From contig NZ_WTYY01000003.1 of NCBI RefSeq assembly GCF_009827405.1, positions 124,001 through 188,000 on the forward strand: DNA of 64,000 bases. The letters are read 5' to 3'. Below are positions 42,937 through 51,776 of the stretch, piece by piece; positions within the stretch are counted from its first letter, which is position 1; every line of letters starts with the position of its first letter. Below the pieces are notes generated by a model. The model ran no database searches, was not told the origin of the DNA, and saw nothing but the letters and a program-made list of their open reading frames with translations. A program made the position numbers and the translations under genes. Origin of the DNA: Alteraurantiacibacter aestuarii (GTDB lineage Bacteria; Pseudomonadota; Alphaproteobacteria; Sphingomonadales; Sphingomonadaceae).

Positions 42937-45750
42937 TCAGTTCTCCACGATCACGAACGGCGCCCAGATCGCCGGATGGGCGGCATCGGGCATGGCGCGA
43001 TCGGCCATCATTGCCAGCTGGGCACCGCGCAGGGCATCGCCCCGGTCCTCGCCCGCAGCCGCGCGGCGCAGGGTTTCCACGCTGAGATAGGCCGCCGCAT
43101 CATCGCGCACGCGCCAGTGGCTGAGCATCAGGCTGTGCGCTCCGGCCTGGGCGAAGGCACGCGCGAGGCCGGAATATCCCGGCGCGCTGGCGCTCTCTCC
43201 CGCCGCCGTCTCGCACGCGGACAGGATCACCCAGTCGGCATTGAGGTGCAGCGCGGCAATCTCGCTGGCGGTCAGCAGTCCGTCACCCGCCGTGCCCTGT
43301 TCGCCAGAGGGGGTGAGCAGCAGCGCCGGTTCCGCCAGCCCCGGCACCTCCCCGCCCAGCAGGCCGTGGGTGGCAAAGGCGATCACGCCGTACCGGTCCA
43401 GTTCCAGCGCGTGCAGGCGCTCTTCCGTGGCATCATTGCCTGACAGGACCAGCGATCCGGCACTGCCCAGCGCGGCGGACAGGGCCTGCAATTCATCCCG
43501 CGCGCGCGGCAACGGAGGCAGGCTCATCGCCGCGCCCTTGCCCAGCGAGGACGGCAGGCCGGTTGGCGCGCCCACGCCCAGGAAATCCGCCCCGGCCAGG
43601 CTGGTGCGGCCAGAGGCCAGCTCCCCCAGATCCGCCAGCACCTTGACCGAGTGATCGCGCAGCAGCCACGGCGCATCGCCCAGATCGTCCGAACTGGTCG
43701 CAGTTGTCAGCAGCATGGCGGGCGAAATGCGCGCCAGATAGCCGCTGGCGGGAAACAGCAGGCGCTGCTTGCGCGCCAGCAGCGGGCGCAGATTGGGCGC
43801 GAACAGCGCATCATACAGCTGCGCGGCGGCATCTGTATCGAACAGGCCCACCGCCTGCGCCGATTGCCGCACCCGGTCTGCCAGCGTGCGCAGGTCATAG
43901 GCGAGCAGCGGCACCTCACCCCATTGCACATCGTCATGACTGATGGCGATGGTCACCGCCCGGTCGGGCAGCGAGAGCGGCAGGACCAGCAGGTCGTCCT
44001 CCCCCAATGTCGCCTGCAGATCGGCCAGCGATGCCGTTTGCGGACGGGCCAGCGCGACATATTCGGGAAATTCGCTTTCCAGCTGCGCCTGCGCCGCCTG
44101 CGCCTGTTCGCGCGCGCTGGCCAGATTGGCGGCCAGCTGCGCCAGCTGCGCGCCCTCATCGGCCTGCGCTGCGGCCATTTGCGCGGCCAGCGATGCAGTG
44201 CGCGCCCGCGCCGCATCCAGCGCATCGAGCAGGCTGCCCAGCCCGTTGCCCCGCGCCAGCGCGCCGGCACGGATGCGCGCGTTGGACAAGGTGAGTTCGG
44301 ACAGCAGCCGCAATTGCGCGGCTTCGGCTGCCTGATCCATTGCGCCGGCGCGCAGGGCCACCAGCAGATAATCGCCCAGCGCCTCTGGCAGGACTTGCGA
44401 GAGCGAGACCAGCTCTGTCTCGCTCGAAGCAACGTCGAACAGCTGGCGGGCGAAGAATTGGGCAGTCGGCGCGGCCAGCGCCACCGCCTCATCATGGCGG
44501 CCAAGGTCGGACAGGATGCGCGCGCGGATCAGCCGGGCGGTGAGGATTTCGCTGTGGCCCTCGGGCAATCCTGCTTCCAGCAGCGGCAGGGCGCTGTCGG
44601 TCAGCGCCAGCGCTTCCTGCGACCGGCCCAGCCGGGCGAGGTGATCGGCCAGCTGGACCTGCCCGCTGCCGATGTTGAAATTGGTCGGCTCCAGATCCCG
44701 GACTAGCTGTTCCACCCCGGCGCGGGCCTCGCGCTCGGCCTCATCCAGCCGTCCCTGCCGGGCGATCGCACGGGCCAGGTTGGTATGCGCGATACCGGGA
44801 ATATAGGGCTGGGCGCTGGTGTTCATATTGTCGGCTATGGCGGCGGCGGCGCGGAAGATGCCCTCCGCCTCCTCATACTGGCCCAGTTGCTCCAGCGAGC
44901 GCGCCAGCATGGATAGCGGGTCATAAATATCTTCATCCGTATCGCCGCGCAGCTTGCGCTCCAGATCCAGATGGCGACGGATCAGCGGCACCGCCTCGCC
45001 ATAGCGGCCATAGCTGACCAGCACGGCATAGGTGATGTTGAGCACATTGCCCATTTTGGGATGATCGCTGGGCAGGTGGGCAGAGGCATAATCGCGCGCA
45101 AACCGCGCCGCCTCCACCGTATCGCGCCGCTCCAGATAATATTTCACCGCGCCGCACGAAGACGCATCGTTCACGATCATCGCATGGTCGGGAACTTGTG
45201 CGCGCATGCCAAGGTCCCGCGCAGCGCAGAACGCTGTTTCTGCGGCCACCAGATCATTGTCGGCAAAGGCCAGCACGCCCAGCGCATTATGCGCCAGCGC
45301 CAGATCGGCAAGCGCCGCCTCTCCGCCAGCTTCGGCCAGCGCAAAGGCCTGCTGCGCCATCGCCTGCGCCTCATCAATGCGGTTCAGTTCGACCAGCATC
45401 ATCGAGCCATAGGCGAGCAGGCGGGCGTGGTAGGGCGGGCTGGCATCCATCTGCGCCAGCAATGCCTGGGCGGCTGCAAACTCATCCCACCCCTGCGGAT
45501 ACTGGCGGGCGTAATAATAGGCCACGCCCAGGCCAAAATGCGTCTGCGCCGCCACATCGGCGCTGGTGGAGGGATCGGCCAGCACGCGGGCGGCAAATTC
45601 CTGCCATGCGGCCAGCTCCTGCGCGGGCGGGCTGAACTGATCGCGCGCCTGCATCTGCGCCAAAGTTGGCTCCGGCGCTACCTCCTGCGCAGCAAGCGGA
45701 ACGGCGGCCAGCAAGCCAGAAGCAAGCACCGCAGCAACCACATATTTCAT
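42937..45750 (-). CDS. Secreted TPR-CHAT protein (caspase-like protease domain)
   Basis: 937 residues: signal peptide (VVAAVLASGLLAAVPLAAQ), TPR-like helical repeats over about residues 50-440, a coiled-coil-prone Ala/Gln stretch around 490-560, then a C-terminal CHAT domain with catalytic His795 (FATHGLLGG) and Cys846 (LSACETAAG), ending in the typical HWRVRDDAAAYLS and WAPFVIV. CHAT domains are caspase/separase-like proteases; a signal peptide places this one outside the cytoplasm. ATG at 45750 chosen because it starts the signal peptide. It is divergent from the lipid cassette across 104 bp. Substrate unknown. Confidence 0.92.
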   Translation of the reverse strand: MKYVVAAVLASGLLAAVPLAAQEVAPEPTLAQMQARDQFSPPAQELAAWQEFAARVLADPSTSADVAAQTHFGLGVAYYYARQYPQGWDEFAAAQALLAQMDASPPYHARLLAYGSMMLVELNRIDEAQAMAQQAFALAEAGGEAALADLALAHNALGVLAFADNDLVAAETAFCAARDLGMRAQVPDHAMIVNDASSCGAVKYYLERRDTVEAARFARDYASAHLPSDHPKMGNVLNITYAVLVSYGRYGEAVPLIRRHLDLERKLRGDTDEDIYDPLSMLARSLEQLGQYEEAEGIFRAAAAIADNMNTSAQPYIPGIAHTNLARAIARQGRLDEAEREARAGVEQLVRDLEPTNFNIGSGQVQLADHLARLGRSQEALALTDSALPLLEAGLPEGHSEILTARLIRARILSDLGRHDEAVALAAPTAQFFARQLFDVASSETELVSLSQVLPEALGDYLLVALRAGAMDQAAEAAQLRLLSELTLSNARIRAGALARGNGLGSLLDALDAARARTASLAAQMAAAQADEGAQLAQLAANLASAREQAQAAQAQLESEFPEYVALARPQTASLADLQATLGEDDLLVLPLSLPDRAVTIAISHDDVQWGEVPLLAYDLRTLADRVRQSAQAVGLFDTDAAAQLYDALFAPNLRPLLARKQRLLFPASGYLARISPAMLLTTATSSDDLGDAPWLLRDHSVKVLADLGELASGRTSLAGADFLGVGAPTGLPSSLGKGAAMSLPPLPRARDELQALSAALGSAGSLVLSGNDATEERLHALELDRYGVIAFATHGLLGGEVPGLAEPALLLTPSGEQGTAGDGLLTASEIAALHLNADWVILSACETAAGESASAPGYSGLARAFAQAGAHSLMLSHWRVRDDAAAYLSVETLRRAAAGEDRGDALRGAQLAMMADRAMPDAAHPAIWAPFVIVEN

Positions 45751-45854
45751 TACAGGAAGCGACCCCAAGCCTTACTTTCCTCTCATCTATTTCAAACTAG
45801 AACGATTTTGCCTGCCTGTGCTAGCCTCTACTTGCATCAGGGGGGAGAAATGCT

Positions 45855-46475
45855 TTGGCCGATCGGGAAAATCGCAGGCCGCTGAAAACGCGGCAAGCGG
45901 GCTGGGCGCAGGCGCTTGCCCGCGCGCTGGGCAGCGCCGGGCTTTCCCCCAATGCGATCTCCACCATCGGCATTATCTTCGCCGCGGCGGGCGCATGGGC
46001 GTTTCTGCAGGCGGGTGAGAGCCGGTGGCTGTGGCTGGGCGGCGCGCTGGGCATTCAATTGCGCCTGCTGGCCAATATGCTCGACGGGCTGGTGGCGGTG
46101 GAAGGCGGAAGGAAAAGCGCCACCGGGCCATTGTTCAACGAATTGCCGGACCGGGTGGAGGATGCGCTGCTGCTGATCGGCGCGGGCTATGCCAGCGGCG
46201 TGGCGGAGCTGGGGTATGGCGCCACCATACTGGCCTTTGGCACCGCCTATATTCGCGCCAGTGGCGGGGCGCTGGGGCTGGCGCAGGATTTCGTCGGCCC
46301 GATGGCCAAGCAGCACCGCATGTTCGTGCTGACATTGGGCGCGCTGATCGCCTGCGCGCTGGACGATGGCGTCGTCATGCAACTGACCCTGTGGCTCATC
46401 ATCGCCGGATCGGCGGTGACCTGCGTGATCCGTACACAGCGCATCGCCCACCTGCTGAAAGCACAATTCCGATGA
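45855..46475 (+). CDS. CDP-alcohol phosphatidyltransferase family protein with altered motif
   Basis: 206-residue membrane protein. The usual DxxDGxxAR...GxxxDxxxD signature appears as N74-ML-D77-G-LVAV ... G-PLF-N95-ELP-D99, so the first and third aspartates are Asn and the Arg is Val. The start is TTG at 45855 with GGGGGAG upstream; an ATG five bases earlier is out of frame. First of three stop/start-overlapping genes with an acyltransferase and a CdsA-like enzyme, so it probably makes or modifies a phospholipid headgroup. A dead or re-specialised enzyme are both possible. Confidence 0.85.
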   Translation: MADRENRRPLKTRQAGWAQALARALGSAGLSPNAISTIGIIFAAAGAWAFLQAGESRWLWLGGALGIQLRLLANMLDGLVAVEGGRKSATGPLFNELPDRVEDALLLIGAGYASGVAELGYGATILAFGTAYIRASGGALGLAQDFVGPMAKQHRMFVLTLGALIACALDDGVVMQLTLWLIIAGSAVTCVIRTQRIAHLLKAQFR

Positions 46476-47113
46476 TCGCAGACGCGGTGGCAGGACTGGT
46501 GCGCGAGCTGATCTTTGCGCTCACCCGCTTTCTGGTCGGCGGCCATGCGCGCTGGCGCGGCTGCGGGCCGGAGCCGGTTCAGCGGATCTATTTCGCCAAC
46601 CATGCCAGCCATCTGGATACGATCATCCTGTGCGCAGCCCTGCCCGTGACCCTGCGCCGCACCACCCATCCGGTGGCGGCGGCGGATTACTGGGGCCGCA
46701 ATGCGCTCTCCCGCTTTATCGCGCTCAAGGTGCTGCGCGCCGTGCTGGTGGAGCGCGGCGGCAGCCGCGATCCGCTGGCCCCGTTGCGCGATGTGCTGGA
46801 AAGCGGCGAATCGCTGATCATCTTTCCCGAAGGCACGCGCCGGAATGAGGCCCTGCCCGCCCCGTTCAAATCGGGCCTGCACCATCTGGCGCGCGATTTT
46901 CCCGCAGTGCAGCTGGTGCCGGTCTATCTGGCCAATCTGGCGCGCGCCTATCCCAAGGGGGCGACCCTGCCCGCGCCGATCAGCTGCGTGGCCAATTTCG
47001 GCACGCCGATCACGCTGGCGGAGGGCGAGGACAAGCAGGCCTTCCTCGCCCGCGCGCATGATGCCGTGTGCGTCATGGCCGAAGGCGCCGCATCCACAGG
47101 AGTGCCCGCATGA
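46472..47113 (+). CDS. PlsC-like 1-acylglycerol-3-phosphate acyltransferase
   Basis: 213 residues: catalytic NHASHLD (HX4D), FPEGTRRNE phosphate-binding block, and PVYLANLARAYP near the end. It transfers an acyl group to lysophosphatidate or a related lysolipid at the membrane. ATG at 46472 overlaps the previous stop (ATGA), and the next ATG at 47110 overlaps its own stop. Confidence 0.9.
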   Translation: MIADAVAGLVRELIFALTRFLVGGHARWRGCGPEPVQRIYFANHASHLDTIILCAALPVTLRRTTHPVAAADYWGRNALSRFIALKVLRAVLVERGGSRDPLAPLRDVLESGESLIIFPEGTRRNEALPAPFKSGLHHLARDFPAVQLVPVYLANLARAYPKGATLPAPISCVANFGTPITLAEGEDKQAFLARAHDAVCVMAEGAASTGVPA

Positions 47114-48045
47114 GCCCGACGATGATCACCCTGTTCGGCGGCGTGGCGGCGCTGCTGCTGGTGGCCTCCGCCATCGGCTTTGTGCTGTCACGCACAGTGG
47201 CGAGCGAGGCCGGTCGCGCCACGGTCGATAATCTCAACGCGCGGATCAAGGCGTGGTGGATGATGATTGCGATCTTCGCGGTGGCCTTCGCCTTCGGCAA
47301 GATCGTCACCATCGTGCTGTTCGCGCTGGTGAGCTTTTATTGCCTGCGCGAGTTCCTTTCGATCACGCCCACACGGGCGGAGGATCACCGCGCCATCGCC
47401 GCGGCGTTCTATCTTTTCATCCCGCTGCAATACTGGCTGATCGCGGCGGAATGGCAGACATTGTTCACCATCCTGATCCCGGTGTGGGCCTTCCTGCTGC
47501 TGCCCGTGCTGATCGTGCTGAAGGGGGAGACATCGGATTTCCTCCAGCGCAGCGCGCGCATCCAGTGGGCGCTGATGCTGACGGTGTTCTGCATCAGCCA
47601 TGCGCCCGCGCTGCTGATCCTGGATATTCCCGGCTTCGATCAGAACTTCCTGCTGCTGTTCTTCCTGATCACCGTGGTGCAGCTGTCGGACGTGCTGCAA
47701 TATGTGTTCGGCAAGCTTTTCGGCAAACGCAAGGTCGCCCCCAGGGTCAGCCCGGCCAAGACGTGGGAGGGGCTGATCGGCGGCGGCCTGACCGCTTCGG
47801 CCATCGGCGCTGGCCTGTGGTGGATCACGCCGTTCACGCCCGTTCAGGCGGCGGGCATGGCGCTGGCCATCGTCACCGCGGGCTTTGTGGGCGGGCTGGT
47901 GCTGTCAGCGGTCAAACGCTCACTGGGCGCGAAGGACTGGGGCACGATGATAGAGGGACATGGCGGAGCGATGGACCGGATGGATTCGGTCAGCTTTGCC
48001 GCGCCGGTGTTCTTCCACCTGATCAACTACTTCTTCGGCGCGTGA
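47110..48045 (+). CDS. CdsA-like phosphatidate cytidylyltransferase
   Basis: 311 residues with eight or so hydrophobic segments. The CDS signature is seen in QLSDVLQYVFGKLFGKRKVAPRVSPAKTWEG and KDWGTMIEGHGGAMDRMDS. It would make CDP-diacylglycerol, the substrate of the first gene in the cassette. Together the three overlapping genes could make acyl acceptor, CDP-activated lipid and final product. Whether this is the cell's main CdsA or a specialised copy cannot be told from the window. Confidence 0.9.
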   Translation: MSPTMITLFGGVAALLLVASAIGFVLSRTVASEAGRATVDNLNARIKAWWMMIAIFAVAFAFGKIVTIVLFALVSFYCLREFLSITPTRAEDHRAIAAAFYLFIPLQYWLIAAEWQTLFTILIPVWAFLLLPVLIVLKGETSDFLQRSARIQWALMLTVFCISHAPALLILDIPGFDQNFLLLFFLITVVQLSDVLQYVFGKLFGKRKVAPRVSPAKTWEGLIGGGLTASAIGAGLWWITPFTPVQAAGMALAIVTAGFVGGLVLSAVKRSLGAKDWGTMIEGHGGAMDRMDSVSFAAPVFFHLINYFFGA

Positions 48046-48063
48046 GCCGATGGTGGCGCGGGG

Positions 48064-48363
48064 CTAGTCCTTGCGGCCCTTCTTCGATCCGAAGAAGCTG
48101 CCGCCGCCCAGCACGGTGATGCCGACGAAGAAGCCGAAGTCATACCAGCCGCCCTTGTTGGGCACGGCATAGACGGCGATGTCAGGATCGAACAGCGATC
48201 CGATCCACGCCCACGGAAACACGAAGCCGTGCCACAGACCCCACCAGAAACCGGGAACATCCGCGCCCTGCGCCACGCCCGCATCGATCTGGTTGGCGCA
48301 GGCGGAGAGGAGCAGCACGAGGCCAGCGGTGGCAACAAGCGTGATGGTACGGCGCGCGGTCAT
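48064..48363 (-). CDS. Small lipoprotein, unknown
   Basis: 99 residues from ATG 48363 (GGAGGAATGAC upstream). Lipobox VLLLSACANQ; the mature part is aromatic-rich (PGFWWGLWHGFVFPWAWIGSLF) with a C-terminal hydrophobic turn and basic tail (FFGSKKGRKD). The hydrophobic mid-region suggests close membrane association. No family recognised. Confidence 0.68.
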   Translation of the reverse strand: MTARRTITLVATAGLVLLLSACANQIDAGVAQGADVPGFWWGLWHGFVFPWAWIGSLFDPDIAVYAVPNKGGWYDFGFFVGITVLGGGSFFGSKKGRKD

Positions 48364-48433
48364 GTCATTCCTCCAAGGTGTATCATAAACATAACACACG
48401 TGCGCTGGTCATGCAAAGCTGCGTTGCGCAAAC

Positions 48434-48463
48434 AAAAACGGCGGCAATTGCTGCCGCCGTTTT
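48434..48463. terminator. Terminator of nrdA
   Basis: AAAACGGCGGCA-...-TGCCGCCGTTTT hairpin with an 8-bp GC stem extended by A/T pairs, ending in a U tract in either direction. It lies 22 bp after the nrdA stop and upstream of the small lipoprotein gene. Confidence 0.88.
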
Positions 48464-48484
48464 CGCTTGTCTGGTGGCCTGGCC

Positions 48485-50548
48485 TTACTGACAAGCCAGA
48501 CACTCGTCGTAATCGGTCGTCGGCAACTCGTACTTGGAAGGTTCCGCGGTGTTGTCCGCTTCCACGCCGCCGGCGAAACCGGCGCGCTGCACGCTCTTTG
48601 AGCGCAGGTAATAGAGCGACTTGATGCCCTTTTCCCATGCCTGGAAGTGCAGCATTGCCAGATCCCATTTGTCCACGTCAGCCGGGATGAACAGGTTGAG
48701 GCTCTGCGCCTGATCGATGAACGGCGTGCGGTCGGCGGCGAATTCCAGCAGCCAGCGCTGATCGATCTCGAAGCTGGTCTTGAAGGTGGCCTTTTCCTCC
48801 GTGGTGAGGAAATCGAGGTGCTGGACGCTGCCGCCCTTCTCCAGGATCGAGTTCCACACATTGGTGGAATTCTTGCTCTTCTTGTCGAGCAGCTTTTCCA
48901 GATAGGGGTTCTTCACCACGAAGCTGCCCGAAAGCGTCTTGTGGGTGTAGATATTGGCCGGGATCGGTTCGATACAGGCGCTGGTGCCGCCGCAGATGAT
49001 GCTGATCGACGCGGTCGGCGCAATCGCCATCTTGCAGCTGAAACGCTCCATCGCGCCCATTTCCTCGGCATCGGGGCACGGGCCGCGTTCCTTGGCCAGC
49101 ATCATCGATGCTTCGTTCGCCTTGGCATTGATGTGCTTGAACATCTTCAGGTTCCACACCTTGGACATCGTGCTTTCAAACGCGATGTTCTTGGCCTGGA
49201 GGAAGGAGTGGAAGCCCATCACGCCCATGCCGACGGAGCGTTCACGCTCGGCCGAATATTTGGCGCGGGCCATCTCGTCCGGGGCGCGGTCGATATAATC
49301 CTGCAGCACATTGTCGAGGAAGCGCATCACGTCCTCGATAAAGTCCTTCTCGCCGTTCCACTCTTCCCATTTTTCCAGGTTGAGCGAGGACAGGCAGCAC
49401 ACAGCCGTGCGATCATTGCCCAGATGGTCAATGCCGGTCGGCAGGGTAATTTCGCTGCACAGGTTGGAGGTCGAAACCTTCAGCCCCAGATCGCGGTGAT
49501 GCTTGGGCATCATCCGGTTCACCGTGTCGGAGAAGACGATATAGGGCTCACCCGTGGCGAGGCGCGTTTCCACCAGCTTCTGGAACAGGCTGCGCGCATC
49601 CACGGTGGCGCGGACCGATCCGTCCTTGGGTGACTTGAGGTCAAACTTCTCGCCCGCGCGGACCGCTTCCATGAATTCATCGGTCAGCAGCACGCCGTGG
49701 TGCAGGTTGAGCGCCTTGCGGTTGAAATCGCCCGATGGCTTGCGGATTTCGAGGAACTCCTCGATCTCCGGGTGGCTCACATCCAGATAGCAGGCAGCCG
49801 AACCGCGCCGCAGCGAGCCTTGCGAAATCGCCAGGGTGAGCGAATCCATCACCCGCACGAAGGGGATGATGCCGCTGGTCTTGCCGTTCAGGCCAACCGG
49901 CTCGCCAATGCCGCGCACATGGCCCCAATAAGTGCCGATGCCGCCACCGCGAGAAGCCAGCCAGACATTCTCGTTCCACGTGCCGACAATGCCTTCCAGG
50001 CTGTCCGACACGGAATTGAGATAGCAGGAGATCGGCAGGCCGCGCCCGGTGCCGCCATTGGAAAGCACCGGCGTGGCGGGCATGAACCACAGGTTGGAAA
50101 TATAGTCATACAGGCGCTGCGCATGGGCCTGATCATCAGCGTAGGCATCGGCCACGCGGGCGAACAGGTCCTGATAGGTTTCACCCGGCAGCAGGTAGCG
50201 ATCGTCCAGCGTCGCCTTGCCGAATTCGGTCAGATTGGCATCGCGCGCGGGATCGGTAGCGATCTCGAACCGGCGTGCATTGACGGTCTTGGAATCGCTT
50301 TGCGGCGCGGCCCCGGCCTTTGCGGCCTGCGCCAGCGCACCGGCCACGGCATCGGCGGCAGCCTGTGCCACCAGCTCGTCACTGCCTGCATCCTGCTTGT
50401 CCATTGCCACTGCCTTTTCGGACTTGTCGACGACCTTACCGGCAACATCGGCACCGGCCGACTTTGCTTCCGTCCTGGTTTCGGGGGTTGGCGCGCTTGC
50501 TGTAAAATCGAGGCCCATTGCCGCTTCGTCCGTGTTCCTGAATTCCAT
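48485..50548 (-). CDS. nrdA: Ribonucleoside-diphosphate reductase alpha subunit
   Basis: 687-residue class I alpha subunit. Active-site blocks: SNLCSEITLPTG, PTASISIICGGTSACIEP (substrate site), and the redox C-terminus DECLACQ. Core homology begins about residue 90 (ATLDDRYLLPGETYQDLFARVA). The first 90 residues are an Ala/Asp/Lys-rich low-complexity stretch, without an ATP-cone, so overall activity control by ATP/dATP at that site is absent; nrdB has no cone either. A long 5' region precedes it. The product converts ribonucleotides to deoxyribonucleotides with NrdB. Confidence 0.95.
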   Translation of the reverse strand: MEFRNTDEAAMGLDFTASAPTPETRTEAKSAGADVAGKVVDKSEKAVAMDKQDAGSDELVAQAAADAVAGALAQAAKAGAAPQSDSKTVNARRFEIATDPARDANLTEFGKATLDDRYLLPGETYQDLFARVADAYADDQAHAQRLYDYISNLWFMPATPVLSNGGTGRGLPISCYLNSVSDSLEGIVGTWNENVWLASRGGGIGTYWGHVRGIGEPVGLNGKTSGIIPFVRVMDSLTLAISQGSLRRGSAACYLDVSHPEIEEFLEIRKPSGDFNRKALNLHHGVLLTDEFMEAVRAGEKFDLKSPKDGSVRATVDARSLFQKLVETRLATGEPYIVFSDTVNRMMPKHHRDLGLKVSTSNLCSEITLPTGIDHLGNDRTAVCCLSSLNLEKWEEWNGEKDFIEDVMRFLDNVLQDYIDRAPDEMARAKYSAERERSVGMGVMGFHSFLQAKNIAFESTMSKVWNLKMFKHINAKANEASMMLAKERGPCPDAEEMGAMERFSCKMAIAPTASISIICGGTSACIEPIPANIYTHKTLSGSFVVKNPYLEKLLDKKSKNSTNVWNSILEKGGSVQHLDFLTTEEKATFKTSFEIDQRWLLEFAADRTPFIDQAQSLNLFIPADVDKWDLAMLHFQAWEKGIKSLYYLRSKSVQRAGFAGGVEADNTAEPSKYELPTTDYDECLACQ

Positions 50549-50777
50549 AATTGCGCCCGTCCCGATCTAAATGCTCATCCGGTCCTGTCCTGGACCACCC
50601 CGATGTTTCGCCCGATGTTCCGCATGTGTTCGAATCGGCGGGAGTTGCCCCATCCTATCCGTTTCCACGCGTCGGCAGAGAAAAACTTATCCCCCGCCTG
50701 CCCACAGGCAGCGGTGAAAGGGAGACCGGAACCGAAAGAATCCTGATGCCTGGCGCGCCCTGGCGCCTGCACTGGAA

Positions 50778-50825
50778 ATCTAGGTATTGTGGGTATCCCT
50801 TACAACCCTGCCACAACCCATAGTG
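50778..50825. promoter_or_regulatory. Two NrdR-box-like sites upstream of nrdA
   Basis: Sites read CACAATACCTAGAT (minus strand of 50778-50791) and CACAACCCATAGTG (50812-50825), matching 10 and 11 of 14 positions of CACWATATATWGTG. NrdR boxes normally come in pairs upstream of ribonucleotide reductase genes. The 34-bp spacing is slightly longer than the usual 31-32. Confidence 0.4.
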
Positions 50826-51063
50826 AATCGGACTGAATTGCGGCGCAAGTGGGTTCAGACAGTTTTACCGCCCCCTGGACTGCAAATTCATACGTGTCCT
50901 ACACACACAACACACCGCGACGCGTGGAAGAAACTCGGCTCGCGCGGGGCGCAAGCCCCAAAATCGATCTGCGGAAAAAAATCTGTGCAGTTTCCCGATC
51001 GGGATTCAAAAGAATCGCGCGCCGCAACAATGCTGCGCCGTGGTGGTGTTCCATGACCACAGG

Positions 51064-51117
51064 ATCCGCGAAACACCGGGTATCCGCGAAACACTGGGTA
51101 TGCGCGAAACACTGGAC
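51064..51117. repeat. Three 18-bp tandem repeats
   Basis: ATCCGCGAAACACCGGGT, ATCCGCGAAACACTGGGT and ATGCGCGAAACACTGGAC follow each other with no gap, 63 bp upstream of the small membrane protein gene. Confidence 0.92.
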
Positions 51118-51179
51118 CGCAGAGCCGCCTTGGGACACAAAGCGCCAGGATCGCATGCTGGAGCAACAAGGACGCACAG

Positions 51180-51401
51180 ATGATCTCATTGCTGAAAGCG
51201 ATTCCCATCGGAATCTTCTTCACCCTGCTGATAGCCCTGTTCATGGGTTCGGGCGGCACAACCGGCGGGCAGCTGAACATTCGCAGCTTCGATGTGGACA
51301 TCGCAATGCTCGGTCTCGATTTCAAACTCTACTGGTCATGGATGCTGTTCCTTGGCGGAACCTTCCTGTTCTGGGTGCTGATATTCATGATGGGCGATTG
51401 A
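51180..51401 (+). CDS. Small membrane protein, unknown
   Basis: 73 residues with two transmembrane segments (about 5-24 and 51-71) around a Gly-rich linker (GSGGTTGGQ). AAGGACGCACAG precedes the ATG. No family recognised; 55 bp upstream of the DUF1330 gene and maybe co-transcribed. Confidence 0.65.
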   Translation: MISLLKAIPIGIFFTLLIALFMGSGGTTGGQLNIRSFDVDIAMLGLDFKLYWSWMLFLGGTFLFWVLIFMMGD

Positions 51402-51456
51402 AATCGCTGCAATTTCGATCAATGCCCCGCCAGAAAATACCACATGGGAGAGAGAC

Positions 51457-51756
51457 ATGAGCGCCTATATCATCGCCACCTATGACGTGACCGATCCGGA
51501 AGGCTTTGCCGCCTATGGTCCATCTGTGGGTCCGACACTTGCCGGGACAGGCGTAGAAGTGCTGGCCATTGATCCGGCCTCCACAGCGATTGAGGGTGAT
51601 CCGCCCAAGACGACCGTCGTGCTGAAATTCCCCGACGCCGCCGCCGCGCGCGCCTGGTACGATTCGCCTGAATACAGCGCGATCAAGCATCTGCGGACCG
51701 ACAATAGCAAGGGCCGCATGGTGCTGGTCCAAGGGTTCGTGCCGCCAGCGGGTTAA
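51457..51756 (+). CDS. DUF1330 family protein
   Basis: 99-residue dimeric ferredoxin-like (ABM-superfamily) protein: YDVTDPEGFAAYGPSVGPTL and VVLKFPDAAAARAWYDSPEYSAIKHLR are the DUF1330 blocks. GGGAGAGAGAC precedes the ATG. Unknown function. Confidence 0.88.
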   Translation: MSAYIIATYDVTDPEGFAAYGPSVGPTLAGTGVEVLAIDPASTAIEGDPPKTTVVLKFPDAAAARAWYDSPEYSAIKHLRTDNSKGRMVLVQGFVPPAG

Positions 51757-51776
51757 GGGATGCTGGTCAGGGGAGC

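Larger units (their letters stand above)
50549..51179. other. 631-bp region upstream of nrdA without a gene
   Basis: Probable nrdA promoter and leader, with two NrdR-box-like sites (50778-50791 and 50812-50825), a TCCCGATCGGGA palindrome (50993-51004) and three 18-bp tandem repeats (51064-51117). Long open frames exist here on both strands but none has codon bias, a ribosome site or a recognisable domain. Confidence 0.6.

Noticed and set aside
51064-51117. CRISPR-like array
   Set aside because: The 18-bp units are directly adjacent without spacers, and no cas genes are present.
50849-51460. 203-codon and opposing 145-codon frames in the nrdA upstream region
   Set aside because: No codon bias, ribosome site or domain; the plus frame reads through the real start of the small membrane protein in another frame.
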